The notes beneath the pieces were generated by a model, which saw only the letters and a list, made by a program, of their open reading frames with translations, was not told the DNA's origin and ran no database searches. Of a DNA stretch of 64,000 bases, positions 11,481 to 22,189 are shown piece by piece; position 1 is the first letter of the stretch; each line of letters begins with the position of its first letter. A program made the translations under genes and the position numbers. Source of the DNA: Agapanthus africanus (taxonomy: Eukaryota; Streptophyta; Magnoliopsida; Asparagales; Amaryllidaceae); NCBI GenBank assembly GCA_030015575.1, contig CM057338.1, positions 832,590,353-832,654,352 on the forward strand, given 5' to 3'.

Positions 11481-11984
11481 AAGAGCATGGGGCAAAAACT
11501 TATATCGGGAATTTCTAAAGAAACTGAAATTTGCAAAGTGATGCATACCATTTGGAGTTTGATGAATGTTGGTAGCATTCCTTCAACATTATCATACGAT
11601 GATATTTGGATCCCGATCCTACTGTGAGTATATGCTACTTATCAGGAGATTCGTCACTTAACGATCAATGCTATAAACCAAGTAGGTGTCCAGAAAGGTG
11701 TCAGCGGGGTTACGCCCCCAGAGAAAAGAGGTTATTTAATTAAGGAACTTCGCGAAAGCGTTGGAAAACCTCCCTCGAAGTATCGACACTAGCCTGGCTG
11801 AACGGTTAAGCAAGAATTGTACAGTGAGAATAGTCCTGGCTAATTCTTCTTTTATGGTTTGAGGAAGGATTCGAGAAACAGTGGGAGCCATCCAGTTTAG
11901 ATAAACTAAAAACCACTCTAAACTTGCAAGAGCATCATGCTAAAGAGTTTTCTTCTCTCTCTCCTAATTGCAACGACCCTGAAA

Positions 11985-12491
11985 ATGACTGGACTTAAGT
12001 TACTTTTAGAGAAAAATATACTGACAGGGCCAAACTATAAAGATTGGCTGCGGAATGTCAAAATGGCTTTGACCTATGACAAATTCGGGTACGTCCTCAC
12101 CGCTACGGCACCTGCTGTCCCTGGTCCCAAATCCAGCAATGCGGATAAGGAAATCCGCAAAACTTGGGATTTAGATTGCGCGAAAGCCAAGTGCATCGTG
12201 CTTGCCTCAATGAACAATGAACATCAGAGGAGGCACGAGGATATGGACCTTGATGGCATATTTCTCCATACAAAGGAACTTTATGGAGAGCAATCTCGTA
12301 TAGAAAGATACGAGACCTCTAAGAACTTGTTTCGAGCGAGGTTGGCTGTCGAGTCATCGGTAGGAGAACATGTCCTAAAGATATCAGCTATATTGAAGAG
12401 CTCGCAGACCTTGGGACGACTTTGGATAATGAGCTCTATACAGACCTTATTCTCCAGTCCCTTCCTCACACCTACGCCCAGTTTATCCTGA
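11985..12491 (+). pseudogene. gag of element B, frameshifted
   Basis: Start MTGLKLLLEKNILTGPNYKD at 11,985. The reading matches element A's gag up to about 12,381, where one base is missing (AAAGATATCAGC against AAAGATGATCGGC in A). This frame then gives unrelated residues and stops at 12,491. The true gag sequence resumes in the frame of the long pol ORF, which contains ELYTDLILQSLPHTYAQFIL. Gag would normally be the nucleocapsid and particle protein. An upstream in-frame ATG at 11,937 lacks similarity to A and is not preferred. Sequencing error is the main alternative to a real mutation. Confidence 0.85.
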
Positions 12492-15400
12492 ACTTCAACA
12501 TTCAAAGAAAAGAAGTTGAACTTCCGGAACTCCTGAATATGTTAAGGAGTGCAGAGGGCACCTTGCAGAAGACAAGGGAAACACCCGCTATGTTTGTTAG
12601 CGGTACATCTTCTTCCGGGTCCAAGGCAAGGGCCAAAGGAAGGAAGAAGAAGGCCGCCACCAAACCTAGAGGAGGTGTTAGTAAGGTGGGAGGGAAGGGA
12701 AAGAAAAAGTTTGCGGTACCGGTAGTAGGCCAGGATGAGTGCTTCCATTGTCACAGGAAAGGGCACTGGAAAAAGGATTGCAAGGCGTGGAACGCCAAGA
12801 ACCAGGAACCGAAGCAAGCTGTGGCTTCGACTTCAGGTGTGTTTGTAATTGAGAATTGTCTGTCGATCAACTCTACTTCCTGGGTATTGGATACCGGATC
12901 AGGATCTCATATTTGCAATTCATTGCAGGCACTGAGAAACCGTAGAGTGCCGAAGGAAGGTGATATGACCCTAAAGGTTGCTAACGGAGCTAGCGTGGGA
13001 GCTGCGTCCGTCGGGGATTATCACCTAGGATTGACGAGTGGACACATTTTGGTTTTACATAACTGTTTTTTTGTACCAAGCTTAACGTGTAATATCATAT
13101 CAGTTTCCTTGTTATCAAATAAAGGTTATGATTTCACGTTTGTAAGAGATGTTGTTAACATCCACCTTAATCATGGTTTGATTGGGTCCGGTACACTAAA
13201 TAACGGTATATATGTTTTAAACCAACTCCAAATTTTCAATGTCCAGAACACACTAAAAAGAAAATCTCCAGATTTAAATAAAGCTTTCTTATGGCATTGT
13301 AGACTGGGTCACATCAATGAGAGAAGGTTGACTAAGTTGCATAGAGAAGGATATTTAGACTCGTTCAAATATCAAACTTATGACACTTGTCAATCTTGTC
13401 TCAAAGGAAAGATGACAAAGACTCCATTCACTGGACAAGGAGTAAGAGCGAGCGAGCTCTTAGGACTCATACACAGCGATGTATGTGGTCCATTGTCTAC
13501 ACATGCAAGAGGTGGTTTTTCCTATTTCATTACTTTCACGGATGATTACTCAAGATACGGATTCATTTATCTGATGAAACATAAATCCGAGGCTTTTGAG
13601 AAATTCCAAGAGTATAAGAATGAAGTAGAAAACCAAACCGGCAAAAGTATCAAGACACTTAGATCTGATCGAGGTGGTGAATACTTGAGTGCCGAGTTCC
13701 TAGGTTACCTAAAAGAGAAAGGAATTCTCTCTCAGCTTACTCCTCCATACACTCCACAGCATAACGGTGTATCGGAGAGACGGAATCGAACCCTATTGGA
13801 TATGGTACGATCCATGATGAGTAATGCTGAGTTACCGCGATCTTTTTGGGGTTATGCGCTAGAATCAGCAGCATATCTTCTGAACAGGGCTCCTACCAAG
13901 ACTGTGCCTACCACTCCATATCAAATATGGACTGGGAAGAAACCCTATCTTCAGCATATGAAGATTTGGGGATGTCCAGCTTTTGTTAAAAAGCAGCATG
14001 TGGACAAGCTCGAGGCACGATCAGTAAAATGTATGTTTGTGGGATATCCAAAGAACTCCAAGGGATATTATTTCTATTACGCAGAGGAACAAAAGGTTTT
14101 TGTTTCTCGTAATGCCCATTTTCTAGAACATCAGTTTTTAGAAAAGAAAATAAGTGGGAGCGAAATAGAACTGGAAGAAATTCCAGAACCACAAGCTGCT
14201 ACTGAAAGTTTGGTAGAACCGGAAGTTCAAGAAGAACAGGACATTCCCGCACCCCTCCGCAGGAGTAGTAGGCCGTCTCATCCGCCTGAGAGATACTACG
14301 GTTTTCTCATAGATGGGGATAGAGAGGATTGCATCATAGGTGATGATGAACCTACTGACTTCCAGCAGGCCATCCAGAGCGGCGACTCAGTACGATGGCT
14401 AGATGCAATGCGGACCGAAATGGAGTCCATGTACACCAACAAAGTATGGACTTTGGACTTTGCTCCAGATGGGGTAAAACCCATAGGATGCAAATGGATC
14501 TTCAAGAAAAAGATTGGTGTAGATGGACAGGTGGAAACCTATAAGGCTAGACTTGTTGCAAAGGGTTTTCGTCAAAGACCTGGTTTGGACTATGATGAAA
14601 CTTTTTCCCCAGTGGCTATGCTCAAATCCATTCGGGTCCTTCTTGCTATTGCTGCCTTCCATGATTATGAAATCTGGCAGATGGACGTAAAGACGGCTTT
14701 TCTGAATGGAAATTTAGAAGAGTGCGTCTATATGGATCAGCCAGAGGGTTTCAATCAGAGTGGGAGCAGCGGGAAAGTATGCAAGCTGCTTAAATCCATT
14801 TATGGACTAAAGCAGGCATCGCGGAGTTGGAACATCTGTTTTGATGAGACAGTCAAAGAATATGACTTTATCAAAAATCCAGATGAACCGTGCATATATA
14901 GTAAAGTTGTAGCCAGAAGTGTCGTATTCCTCGTCTTGTACGTGGATGACATTCTATTGATAGGAAATGACATTCCTATACTACAATCTGTCAAAGGATT
15001 CTTGTCACACAGGTTCTCCATGAAAGACCTGGGTGATGCCTCTTACATTCTGGGGATCCGGATCTATCGTGATAGATCCAAGAGGATGTTGGGACTTTCG
15101 CAGTCCAGGTATATCGACACTGTACTGAAAAGATTCAGTATGGAAGATTCTAAGCGCGGTAATCTACCGGCTTGTCACGGAATCACCCTCTCCAAAGAGA
15201 TGTCTCCCAAGACTGATTTGGAAAGGGAACGCATGTCTATTATACCCTACGCTTCTGCGGTAGGCTCTGTAATGTATGCGATGTTGTGCACCAGACCAGA
15301 TGTAGCTTACGCACTGAGCGTGGTAAGCCGGTATCAGTCAGACCCAGGGGAGAAGCACTGGATAGCAGTAAAGAACATTCTCAAGTACCTGAGAATGACT

Positions 15401-15925
15401 AAGGAGATGTTCTTGGTTTACGGCGGAAAAGACCTCAGGTTGGAGGCCTTTGCTGATTCCGGCTTCCAGAGTGATAAGGACGATTCCAAGTCCATGTCAG
15501 GTTATGTCTTTACCCTCAATGGAGCGGCGGTGTGCTGGAAGAGCTCCAAGCAGGACACCGTTGCTGACTCGACGATGGAAGCGGAGTATATAGCTGCTTG
15601 CGATGCCGCAAAAGAAGCAGTCTGGATGAAGAAGTTCCTAACAGAACTTCAGGTGGTTCCTACCATAGTTGATCCAATACCTCTGTATTGCGACAACAAC
15701 GGAGCTATAGCTTTAGCAAAGGAACCAAGGTCCCATCAGAAGTCCAGACACATCTTAAGGCGGTATCACCTGATCAGGGAGATCATTGATCGTCAGGAGA
15801 TCGAGGTACGGAGAGTTGCTTCTGAAGAGAACATTGCTGATCCATTCACGAAGGCCCTACCTCAGATTCAGTTCGAGAGGCTACTCGAGATCATAGGTCT
15901 TCGATATGCCAGTACATGGCCCTAG
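12422..15925 (+). CDS. gag C-terminus plus pol polyprotein of element B (PR-IN-RT-RNase H)
   Basis: An open frame of 1,167 codons; the biological reading begins in gag, before the frameshift near 12,381, so the first ATG here is only formal. Domains in order (residues from 12,422): zinc knuckle CFHCHRKGHWKKDC at 107-120; aspartic protease WVLDTGSGSH with catalytic D157; integrase HHCC zinc domain (HCRLGH ... CQSCLKGK) and DD35E catalytic residues D353, D416 and E452 (HSDVCGP, RSDRGGEY, SERRNRT); reverse transcriptase with KARLVAKGF and catalytic YVDD at 840-843; RNase H with MEAEYIAACDAAKEAVW near 1,052 and CDNNGAIALA. Integrase before RT is the Ty1/copia order. The stop TAG at 15,923 lies 14 bp before the 3' LTR. 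All catalytic residues are present. It acts in cytoplasmic particles and, for integration, in the nucleus. Confidence 0.93.
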   Translation: MDNELYTDLILQSLPHTYAQFILNFNIQRKEVELPELLNMLRSAEGTLQKTRETPAMFVSGTSSSGSKARAKGRKKKAATKPRGGVSKVGGKGKKKFAVPVVGQDECFHCHRKGHWKKDCKAWNAKNQEPKQAVASTSGVFVIENCLSINSTSWVLDTGSGSHICNSLQALRNRRVPKEGDMTLKVANGASVGAASVGDYHLGLTSGHILVLHNCFFVPSLTCNIISVSLLSNKGYDFTFVRDVVNIHLNHGLIGSGTLNNGIYVLNQLQIFNVQNTLKRKSPDLNKAFLWHCRLGHINERRLTKLHREGYLDSFKYQTYDTCQSCLKGKMTKTPFTGQGVRASELLGLIHSDVCGPLSTHARGGFSYFITFTDDYSRYGFIYLMKHKSEAFEKFQEYKNEVENQTGKSIKTLRSDRGGEYLSAEFLGYLKEKGILSQLTPPYTPQHNGVSERRNRTLLDMVRSMMSNAELPRSFWGYALESAAYLLNRAPTKTVPTTPYQIWTGKKPYLQHMKIWGCPAFVKKQHVDKLEARSVKCMFVGYPKNSKGYYFYYAEEQKVFVSRNAHFLEHQFLEKKISGSEIELEEIPEPQAATESLVEPEVQEEQDIPAPLRRSSRPSHPPERYYGFLIDGDREDCIIGDDEPTDFQQAIQSGDSVRWLDAMRTEMESMYTNKVWTLDFAPDGVKPIGCKWIFKKKIGVDGQVETYKARLVAKGFRQRPGLDYDETFSPVAMLKSIRVLLAIAAFHDYEIWQMDVKTAFLNGNLEECVYMDQPEGFNQSGSSGKVCKLLKSIYGLKQASRSWNICFDETVKEYDFIKNPDEPCIYSKVVARSVVFLVLYVDDILLIGNDIPILQSVKGFLSHRFSMKDLGDASYILGIRIYRDRSKRMLGLSQSRYIDTVLKRFSMEDSKRGNLPACHGITLSKEMSPKTDLERERMSIIPYASAVGSVMYAMLCTRPDVAYALSVVSRYQSDPGEKHWIAVKNILKYLRMTKEMFLVYGGKDLRLEAFADSGFQSDKDDSKSMSGYVFTLNGAAVCWKSSKQDTVADSTMEAEYIAACDAAKEAVWMKKFLTELQVVPTIVDPIPLYCDNNGAIALAKEPRSHQKSRHILRRYHLIREIIDRQEIEVRRVASEENIADPFTKALPQIQFERLLEIIGLRYASTWP

Positions 15926-15939
15926 TGCAAGTGGGAGAT
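15926..15939 (+). other. Polypurine tract of element B
   Basis: CAAGTGGGAGAT directly before the 3' LTR, the expected plus-strand primer site. Element C has the same AAGTGGGAGAT before 57,687. Confidence 0.8.
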
Positions 15940-17833
15940 TGTTAGTGTATATGCCCTAGGGGCCATTATTGTATCATACTAGTTTGTATATTACTTAATG
16001 GAAGCTTGGGATATTCACATGTATATAACAGTCTTGCTAAACATGGTAGTATGCTACTTGGTTTTTCTATCTTAATATGTGAGTATACGTATTGATAGAG
16101 CTCTTAGGATCTTGCTTGACTACCGGCGTTGTAATGGCAGTCACACTAGTGGGGGCTGGGTAGTCTACAAGCACATCCTTATTCAGGTCCCTAGTCGTAG
16201 GATTATCGAGACAGGGCATCGATACTCCGGAGTAGACTAGTGTGTACGCTTCTCATCCCAGTTGGGGAGATGGTCTGTCCCACAGCCGTCAGTACGTCGT
16301 ACTGGAGATAGTATGCAGGTGCTCGTTAGGTTACGGGTACACCGGACAGGACTCATAGGGAACTGTTGGTTGGTTTTATACCAGTCGTCAGTGAACAGTT
16401 CCCAGGTGACATGAGTACAGCATAGTCCGCAGACTTGACACTGCTACTTCGCCTCGAGTGTGTCCCACTGTTCTTAGATTGCTACCCTACCACGACTCAA
16501 AGGAGTCGTACAAACAGGTAGCAGTTGGGTGCAGTCCCGAGCACTTAGAGGCAGTGGTGGTTAGACAGGATTCGTCTCTCCCGGTATTGGGGGTTGATAT
16601 CGCGCTGTGTCAGAGAGCCATTACGCAAAGTCCCTGGCCAGGGCAAGCGAGATTTGCTGGTAGGTTCCAGTAGTTTCTCAGGGTGTAATGGGCTTCGCTC
16701 CGACACGGCTTATACCGCTATTAGGGGACTGACGCTTGCCGCCCCCTAGGCCCGATATGCGATAGTCTTAGACGAACGGACCGGACTGTACGGAGATTGT
16801 CACATCAGACTCGGTAGGAGTTCGGATGGGTTTCCTCATCAGCCTTCTTATCGACATCTACCTGGGGACCGTTACGTACAGCTAGTGCCGCTTGCGGTCT
16901 GTGGTTAAACCCACTGCCAGCGTAGTAGTCGAGTCTCTAGAGTCCCACACAGAGAGTTTCCCTACTCCAGGCGAAACGATATAGAGGTCGTACGGTTTTA
17001 CGACAAGGGTTCGAACGCATACGTGTGTTTACGCACGTACGACTTTCGGACAGTTTTTACCAGTCGGCTTTGGTTTAAGCCAGTTACTGGTATCCGGTTA
17101 TTGGATTTATACAGTCTAAAGTTTTTCCGTATTTTTGCGGAAAGGAGGGGCGTTCTCGTAATTGCGCAAGAAGCTTCTAGAAGATGGTGACTAAGGAGGT
17201 TTAGGTGGCATATACAATGAATGTAATTAGTGAGTCATATGGATGATTCATCCATGTCATTAATGCATCATAAATGCTTAATGACTCATGGAGATGAATC
17301 ATCACTAGATATTATCAAGCATGGTTGTTAATTTGATTTATTTTCTTTTCTTGATAAAAAGAAATGCTTGATAGATATTATGATAACTCATTATTCTCAC
17401 TTCATTATTATCTTCACCTTCTCTCTCCTTAAGCTCTCCCTCTTCAAACCCTAATCCTCCTCTCTCATGTGTTGAGTACAAGGATTAGTTAGACTAATTA
17501 AACCATAAGCCTCACTCTATATCACCTAGCTTCTTTGATTAGCACTTGAAGAAAGTTAGTTGCCTCAAGTTTAGAGGCTAAGCTTGGAGTAAAGCTCTCG
17601 GGTGGATCGTCTACTACTTCGAGAAGGCCGAGGAGGAGGTGGAGTTCATAAAGACGAAGGACACGGTTCTTTAGGTATAATCCCTTTACATAGTAGTTAT
17701 TAACTTCTATGTTTGATGTTAGTTATCGTTTAGCTTCGATTCATGCGGTTAGTCGATGTTTAGCATAAGAATAAGATCGTTTTTCATATTTCCGCCTCCC
17801 CGCAAGTCGTGGGGTGTTGTACATCGACTTACA
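15940..17833 (+). repeat. 3' LTR of element B (1,894 bp)
   Basis: Same length as the 5' LTR with about 32 substitutions, mostly transitions. Ends ACTTACA at 17,833. Confidence 0.94.
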
Positions 17834-17838
17834 ACTAT
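17834..17838 (+). other. Target site duplication of element B, right copy
   Basis: ACTAT directly after the 3' LTR, followed by AGCCAACAATCTCCCAC, the start of element D's 3' LTR and purine tract. Confidence 0.92.
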
Positions 17839-17846
17839 AGCCAACA

Positions 17847-20440
17847 ATCTCCCACTTGCACTTAAGGCTAATTATTGCGGTATCGCATACTCACAGCCCG
17901 TGTGATACCGAACACCCAACTTCTCTACTAATCAGTTTTACAAAGCCTGTTTGTGAAACTATTGCGTTCGAAAAATAGCTTCAGTGAGTGGATCCGCTCC
18001 AATATTTCTTTCTATATCTCTATATATCTCAACTTCGCGGAGAAAGACTATCTCACGAAATGAGCAATACCTGTCTTAGAATTTGTCTGGATATCTGATG
18101 GGACCCAATTTACAAATGAACTCCAAATCCAACAAACTTCTTTAACTGTATCATCAACTGAATTTAATCAGTATCATGTGCCATGCCTCCCACAGTATCC
18201 GTTAGGACCACTTGTCCAACATACTGCACCTAAAAAAAAGGGAAAACTATAACTCTGACAGTCACTCTGTAATCCAAGTCATCTTGGAAGCCAGAAATGA
18301 TAACCGTCTCCTAAGGAAGCTGTCATTACCATATTCTAAGAACATCCACTTATGTTCAAAACTGCTTCCCTCCTTTTCTCCAGGATTGGATTAATATATA
18401 TATATACTTATTGCAACTAGTGCAAAATCAATATCTGGTGTTGTACTTGATATCTCATGATTGACTCAATTGTTTAAGCAAGTGATATGCCAATCATACA
18501 AATCCCTCTCCTCACCAGTCTAAAAGACATATCTTTAGAGAGGGTGACTCCATCACCTACGGGTACACCACCACGCCAGGAGTTGTCCATTCTAAAATAC
18601 TTTAGAATAGTGTCAAGTACCCGAATTGGGACACTTCCCAAATCTAGATCTAAAACCATAGATCTAGTCATCAGAATTCTTGATATTAAATCCATATCCT
18701 ATGTGGAGAAACCACCTTGTGACAACCACAATATAACCGATCGTAGTATAGGAAGATCTCTTCCTATTTAGTGCATGTCATCTACATACCAGGACATCAC
18801 ACTCTACCACCTTCTTACCAGATCCATCTCTTATTTAATGAAGTCAAACTCTATGACTGTCATATCAAAAATAGATGATCTTTCTCCGCTATACCTGCTT
18901 TAGTCTATAAATAGACATAAGCTACTTGCCTATTATGCTTCCGCTGCTCCCACTGACTATAACAACCCTCTGGCAGAGTCATATACACGGGCACTTCTAA
19001 AGCTAATTTAGAACGATGTTATACTCATCCTCCTGCCAAATCTCATAGTCTACAACAGCAGCATTGCAAGTTTGGGTAATCAAAAACCTCCCTGTCACCG
19101 TCTTTGAGAATACCGAAGTACCTCTCGGGTGCTTGAGGTTACCCACTGAATCTACGGAATGGAAATGGATCGTCGAAACCAATTGAATCTTTAGATTCTA
19201 CTAAATTTGCAGTAATCGTTTGTGGTTCTGGAATCACTTCCAGTTCTACCATACTCCCACTAATGTTTTCTGAAAAAGAATCCATTTTACTAAAACTAGT
19301 GGCGAGTCAAGAACAATATAACTATTGATCTTCCAGATGGTAGAAAGTTAACTCTCGTCAATGCCCGGGATAACCTACAAACTGCCATTACTGAAACGTG
19401 TCTTGAGTTTATCCGGATTCTGGTTTTAAGCATAAGACGGACAACTCCATATATCTCAACATCGTCAAGATATGATCCATTCTATATCCACTATAGAAAC
19501 TTAGGCACGATATAATTAGAACCAGATTCAAAAATCATGTAGCTGTTTCTAGTGCATGTTAACCAAATGGAAGGTGGCCAATCAGCATTACTCAACAAGG
19601 AATGCATCCATATATGAGTAACCTGAAAGAGAAGCAAGTTCTCAAAACCATTACTTACAACGGAATGCCTTGCACAAGTATCTACATCTTCAATTACCTT
19701 GAAGAATCCTGATACTTCCCGCATATGGTTCTCTACTTTATTCTTATACCTATAACTTCTCAATATCTAGACCCTGTATTTCAACGAAATACTTGTCTAA
19801 AACTGGAGAAGTCATAAGTAAACAGAATATAGTACGAGTATCATCCCCTTTGTCCTAATGGACACTGGACAACATGCAATACTTTGTATAAGTCCCCTGA
19901 GATAAATAACTCATACCCTGTGCGTCGTATATTGAAAACTGTACTATGGTTAGAAAGAATTACACCGCTGTTGAATGCTCCTTACCTAATCACCAACTGA
20001 TATAGGTAAATGTCATAGACATAATTTCAAAAAGTTATATCTCACTTTATAAAATAAACGTACAGATATATCAGTTTGAAACTGGTGCATAACAACGGAT
20101 ATTCAAAACCAAATATTTGTTGTCAGGCAAAACCCAGGTGATTTCCTCAAATATCACCAATTACAAAGAATTCTGATATGTATTGAGGATCTTATCACCT
20201 ATTTCCTAATATTCTACTCCCACTCATCATCTGTAACGCTATACAGATGTGAGAATCAAATCTGGTAAATACATACCCTGGAGTCAGAATCTAATTGAGA
20301 AAACAGTTTTCAATTAACACTGCACAGTGAAACTGAAACATAAAAATGTTTCAAAGGGGTATCCGGGTATTCCTAATAATGCCTTTTCCACTATCCAGAT
20401 TCATGACTGTAACCGTATATTTCCTTGCTCTCATTCCAAT
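17847..20440 (-). pseudogene. Decayed copia pol of element D
   Basis: Minus-strand fragments are recognisable against element B. Near 18,695-18,474, MVLDLDLG ... YFRMDN ... GVTLSKDMS matches the RT region GLSQSRYIDTVLKRFSMEDS. Near 19,763-19,491, NKVENHMREVSG and NADWPPSIW match integrase NEVENQTGKS and NAELPRSFW. Many stops and frameshifts; not functional. The 18.5-kb block shares derived changes (SMVL-LDLG in place of the ancestral RT residues) with element C at 56,870-57,010, so both descend from an already broken master. Confidence 0.75.
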
Positions 20441-21215
20441 CCCTTTATATGTCTTTACTTATTACCTTCTGTACACCGCACTTAGGCTAAATGGTTTTCT
20501 TCCTTCCATACCTTTTGGCACCAGCCTATAGTTTGGAAAAAGACTATCCAATAAGCGTAATAGGTGTACTTTCCTAATCCTAGGAGCCCTCACAACTTGA
20601 GAGAAGTTAAAGACAAAAGACAACCTGAATAATCCTATTCGATTTCTCCTGAACCGGAAACCATCCTCGAACTGAAACAAGTTTCATCAAGTTCGTATGT
20701 AACTATACGATGGCGTATCCGATAAATGTGGATCTTTGTAGTGATACGGAATGTTCCCGAGAAATCCAAAGGTGAAGTAGGAGTGGCGATGATATACGCG
20801 GCTTTGTCGTGAATGATAACAGTCACAATTTCCTTTTGCCCTCTTTCAAATCCCTTTATATGTCTTTACTTATTATCTTATGTACACCATATTTAGGATA
20901 ATTGGTTTTCTTCCTTCCCTACCCTTCGGCACCTGCCTATGGTTTGGAAGAAGACTATCCAATAAGCGTAATAGGTGTACTCTCCTAAATACCAGGAGTC
21001 CTCGCAATCTGTGAAAGTAATGGGAAAAAACAACTGAATAATCATATTCTAATTCTCCATAACCGGAAACCATTCTCGAACTAAAACAAGTTTCTTCGAG
21101 TTCGTATCTAATTATACGGTGGCATATCCAATAAATGTGGATCTTCGTAGTAATACGGAGTGTTCCGGAGAAATGCAAAGGGTAAAAGTAGGAGCGGCAA
21201 GCAGTTGGAAGCATT
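20440..21215 (-). repeat. Duplicated internal module of element D
   Basis: Two direct copies of a 340-390-bp unit (about 20,440-20,790 and 20,840-21,200). Each contains the complement of AATAAATGTGGATCTT and a GGTTTTCTTCCTTCC stretch. Element C carries the same duplication (54,350-55,090). No coding match was recognised. Confidence 0.65.
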
Positions 21216-21234
21216 TGTTGTAGTGCGCGCACAT

Positions 21235-21352
21235 GTTGATTTAGATTCATTAATAGATGTGCACGTGCATTGCACGTACTGTTGCGTACATATTGATTCA
21301 AATTCATTAATAGGTGCACACGTGATTCAGATTCATTAATAGGTGCGTTTGT
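21235..21352. repeat. Short tandem repeat around ATTCATTAATAGRTG
   Basis: Three imperfect copies of GATTCATTAATAG followed by GTGCACGTG-like sequence. No coding signal. Confidence 0.5.
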
Positions 21353-22114
21353 GTATCGTATGTAACGATGCGCACTTAGCACTTGAAATATTTTAATAAA
21401 ACAATTTTCTAAAAAAGAATGCTTGAGACTTTGTGAACTGGAATCGGAGCGGCATTCATGTCCGCAGGTGCAGGCACACGCGACTCGCTCGCTCGGCTCG
21501 GCATGACGGTGGCGGCGCGTATGGTTTCACTATATCCTCTTTCATTGGTCTTAATGAAATGAAAGGTGGAAGTGTTATATAAACACTTTTCAATTCTTTG
21601 GTATGGCCGATGTGGGACTAAAACACATCCCCTTTTGTGAAAAATTTTAGTTTAAGCTATACTTATATCGCACGTTTGCTCGCAACTTTTGATTTCGGAA
21701 GAGTTGTGAGGCCCATCAAATTGAAGCTCTTTTTGAGACGCTTTCGATACTATCATAATCTACCTGATTCTCATTTGGGAGTACGGCAAAATATAGCCCG
21801 GAAAAATCTACTTTGCATTCCCTTGAACATATTGAGGCCACTTGATACTTTGGGGATTTTTTGTGCTTTTTTGCCTATATGTTGTTTTTGTGCTTGACAT
21901 GAATGCCCAAATTTTAGACGGAAATAGTCACCACCCTAGGACCAATCCCTAACACCCCCATGTGCCCCATGTGCCATCACATAGCACACTTAGCTCTTTT
22001 AAAAAAAAGAAAAAGAAAAAGAAAAAGGAATAAAATGTATTTCACAAATACATTTCCCTTTTGTAACATATTACACATGCAAGAATAAAGAGAATGAGAG
22101 AGAGAGAATACTAG

Positions 22115-22117
<3 letters not shown>
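21353..22117. other. Unassigned stretch with a USE/TATA-like pair
   Basis: No gene recognised. On the minus strand GTCCCACATCG (21,618-21,608) lies 24 bp before TTTATATAA (21,583-21,575), the layout of plant small-RNA promoters, but no known snRNA follows. Similar motifs also occur in plant LTRs. An 86-codon plus-strand frame (21,637-21,897) has no recognisable features. Confidence 0.4.
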
Positions 22118-22168
<51 letters not shown>

Positions 22169-22182
22169 ACACACACACACAT
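22118..22182. repeat. (TA)n(CA)n microsatellite
   Basis: About 24 TA units (22,118-22,165) followed by about 8 CA units. Confidence 0.95.
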
Positions 22183-22189
22183 CATTAAA

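Larger units (their letters stand above)
8074..17833 (+). mobile_element. Element B: complete Ty1/copia retrotransposon, Angela/BARE-like
   Basis: A structurally complete 9,760-bp element: LTRs 8,074-9,967 and 15,940-17,833 (both 1,894 bp, TG...CA), PBS 9,969-9,980, leader, gag, pol in the copia order protease-integrase-RT-RNase H, purine tract before 15,940, and a 5-bp TSD (ACTAT). By eye the LTRs differ at about 32 positions (1.7%) with no indels. At a commonly used plant rate of 1.3e-8 per site per year that is roughly 0.6-0.7 million years (inference). It lies in opposite orientation inside the 3' LTR of element D. Pol is fully open but gag has a one-base deletion, so this copy alone should not make a normal Gag-Pol. 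The Angela/BARE assignment rests on the LTR start, PBS and pol resemblance. Confidence 0.93.

Noticed and set aside
12542-15021. Minus-strand frames opposite pol (12,542-12,817, 13,986-14,192, 14,296-14,662, 14,800-15,021)
   Set aside because: Shadows of the intact pol frame, with no domain or promoter signal.
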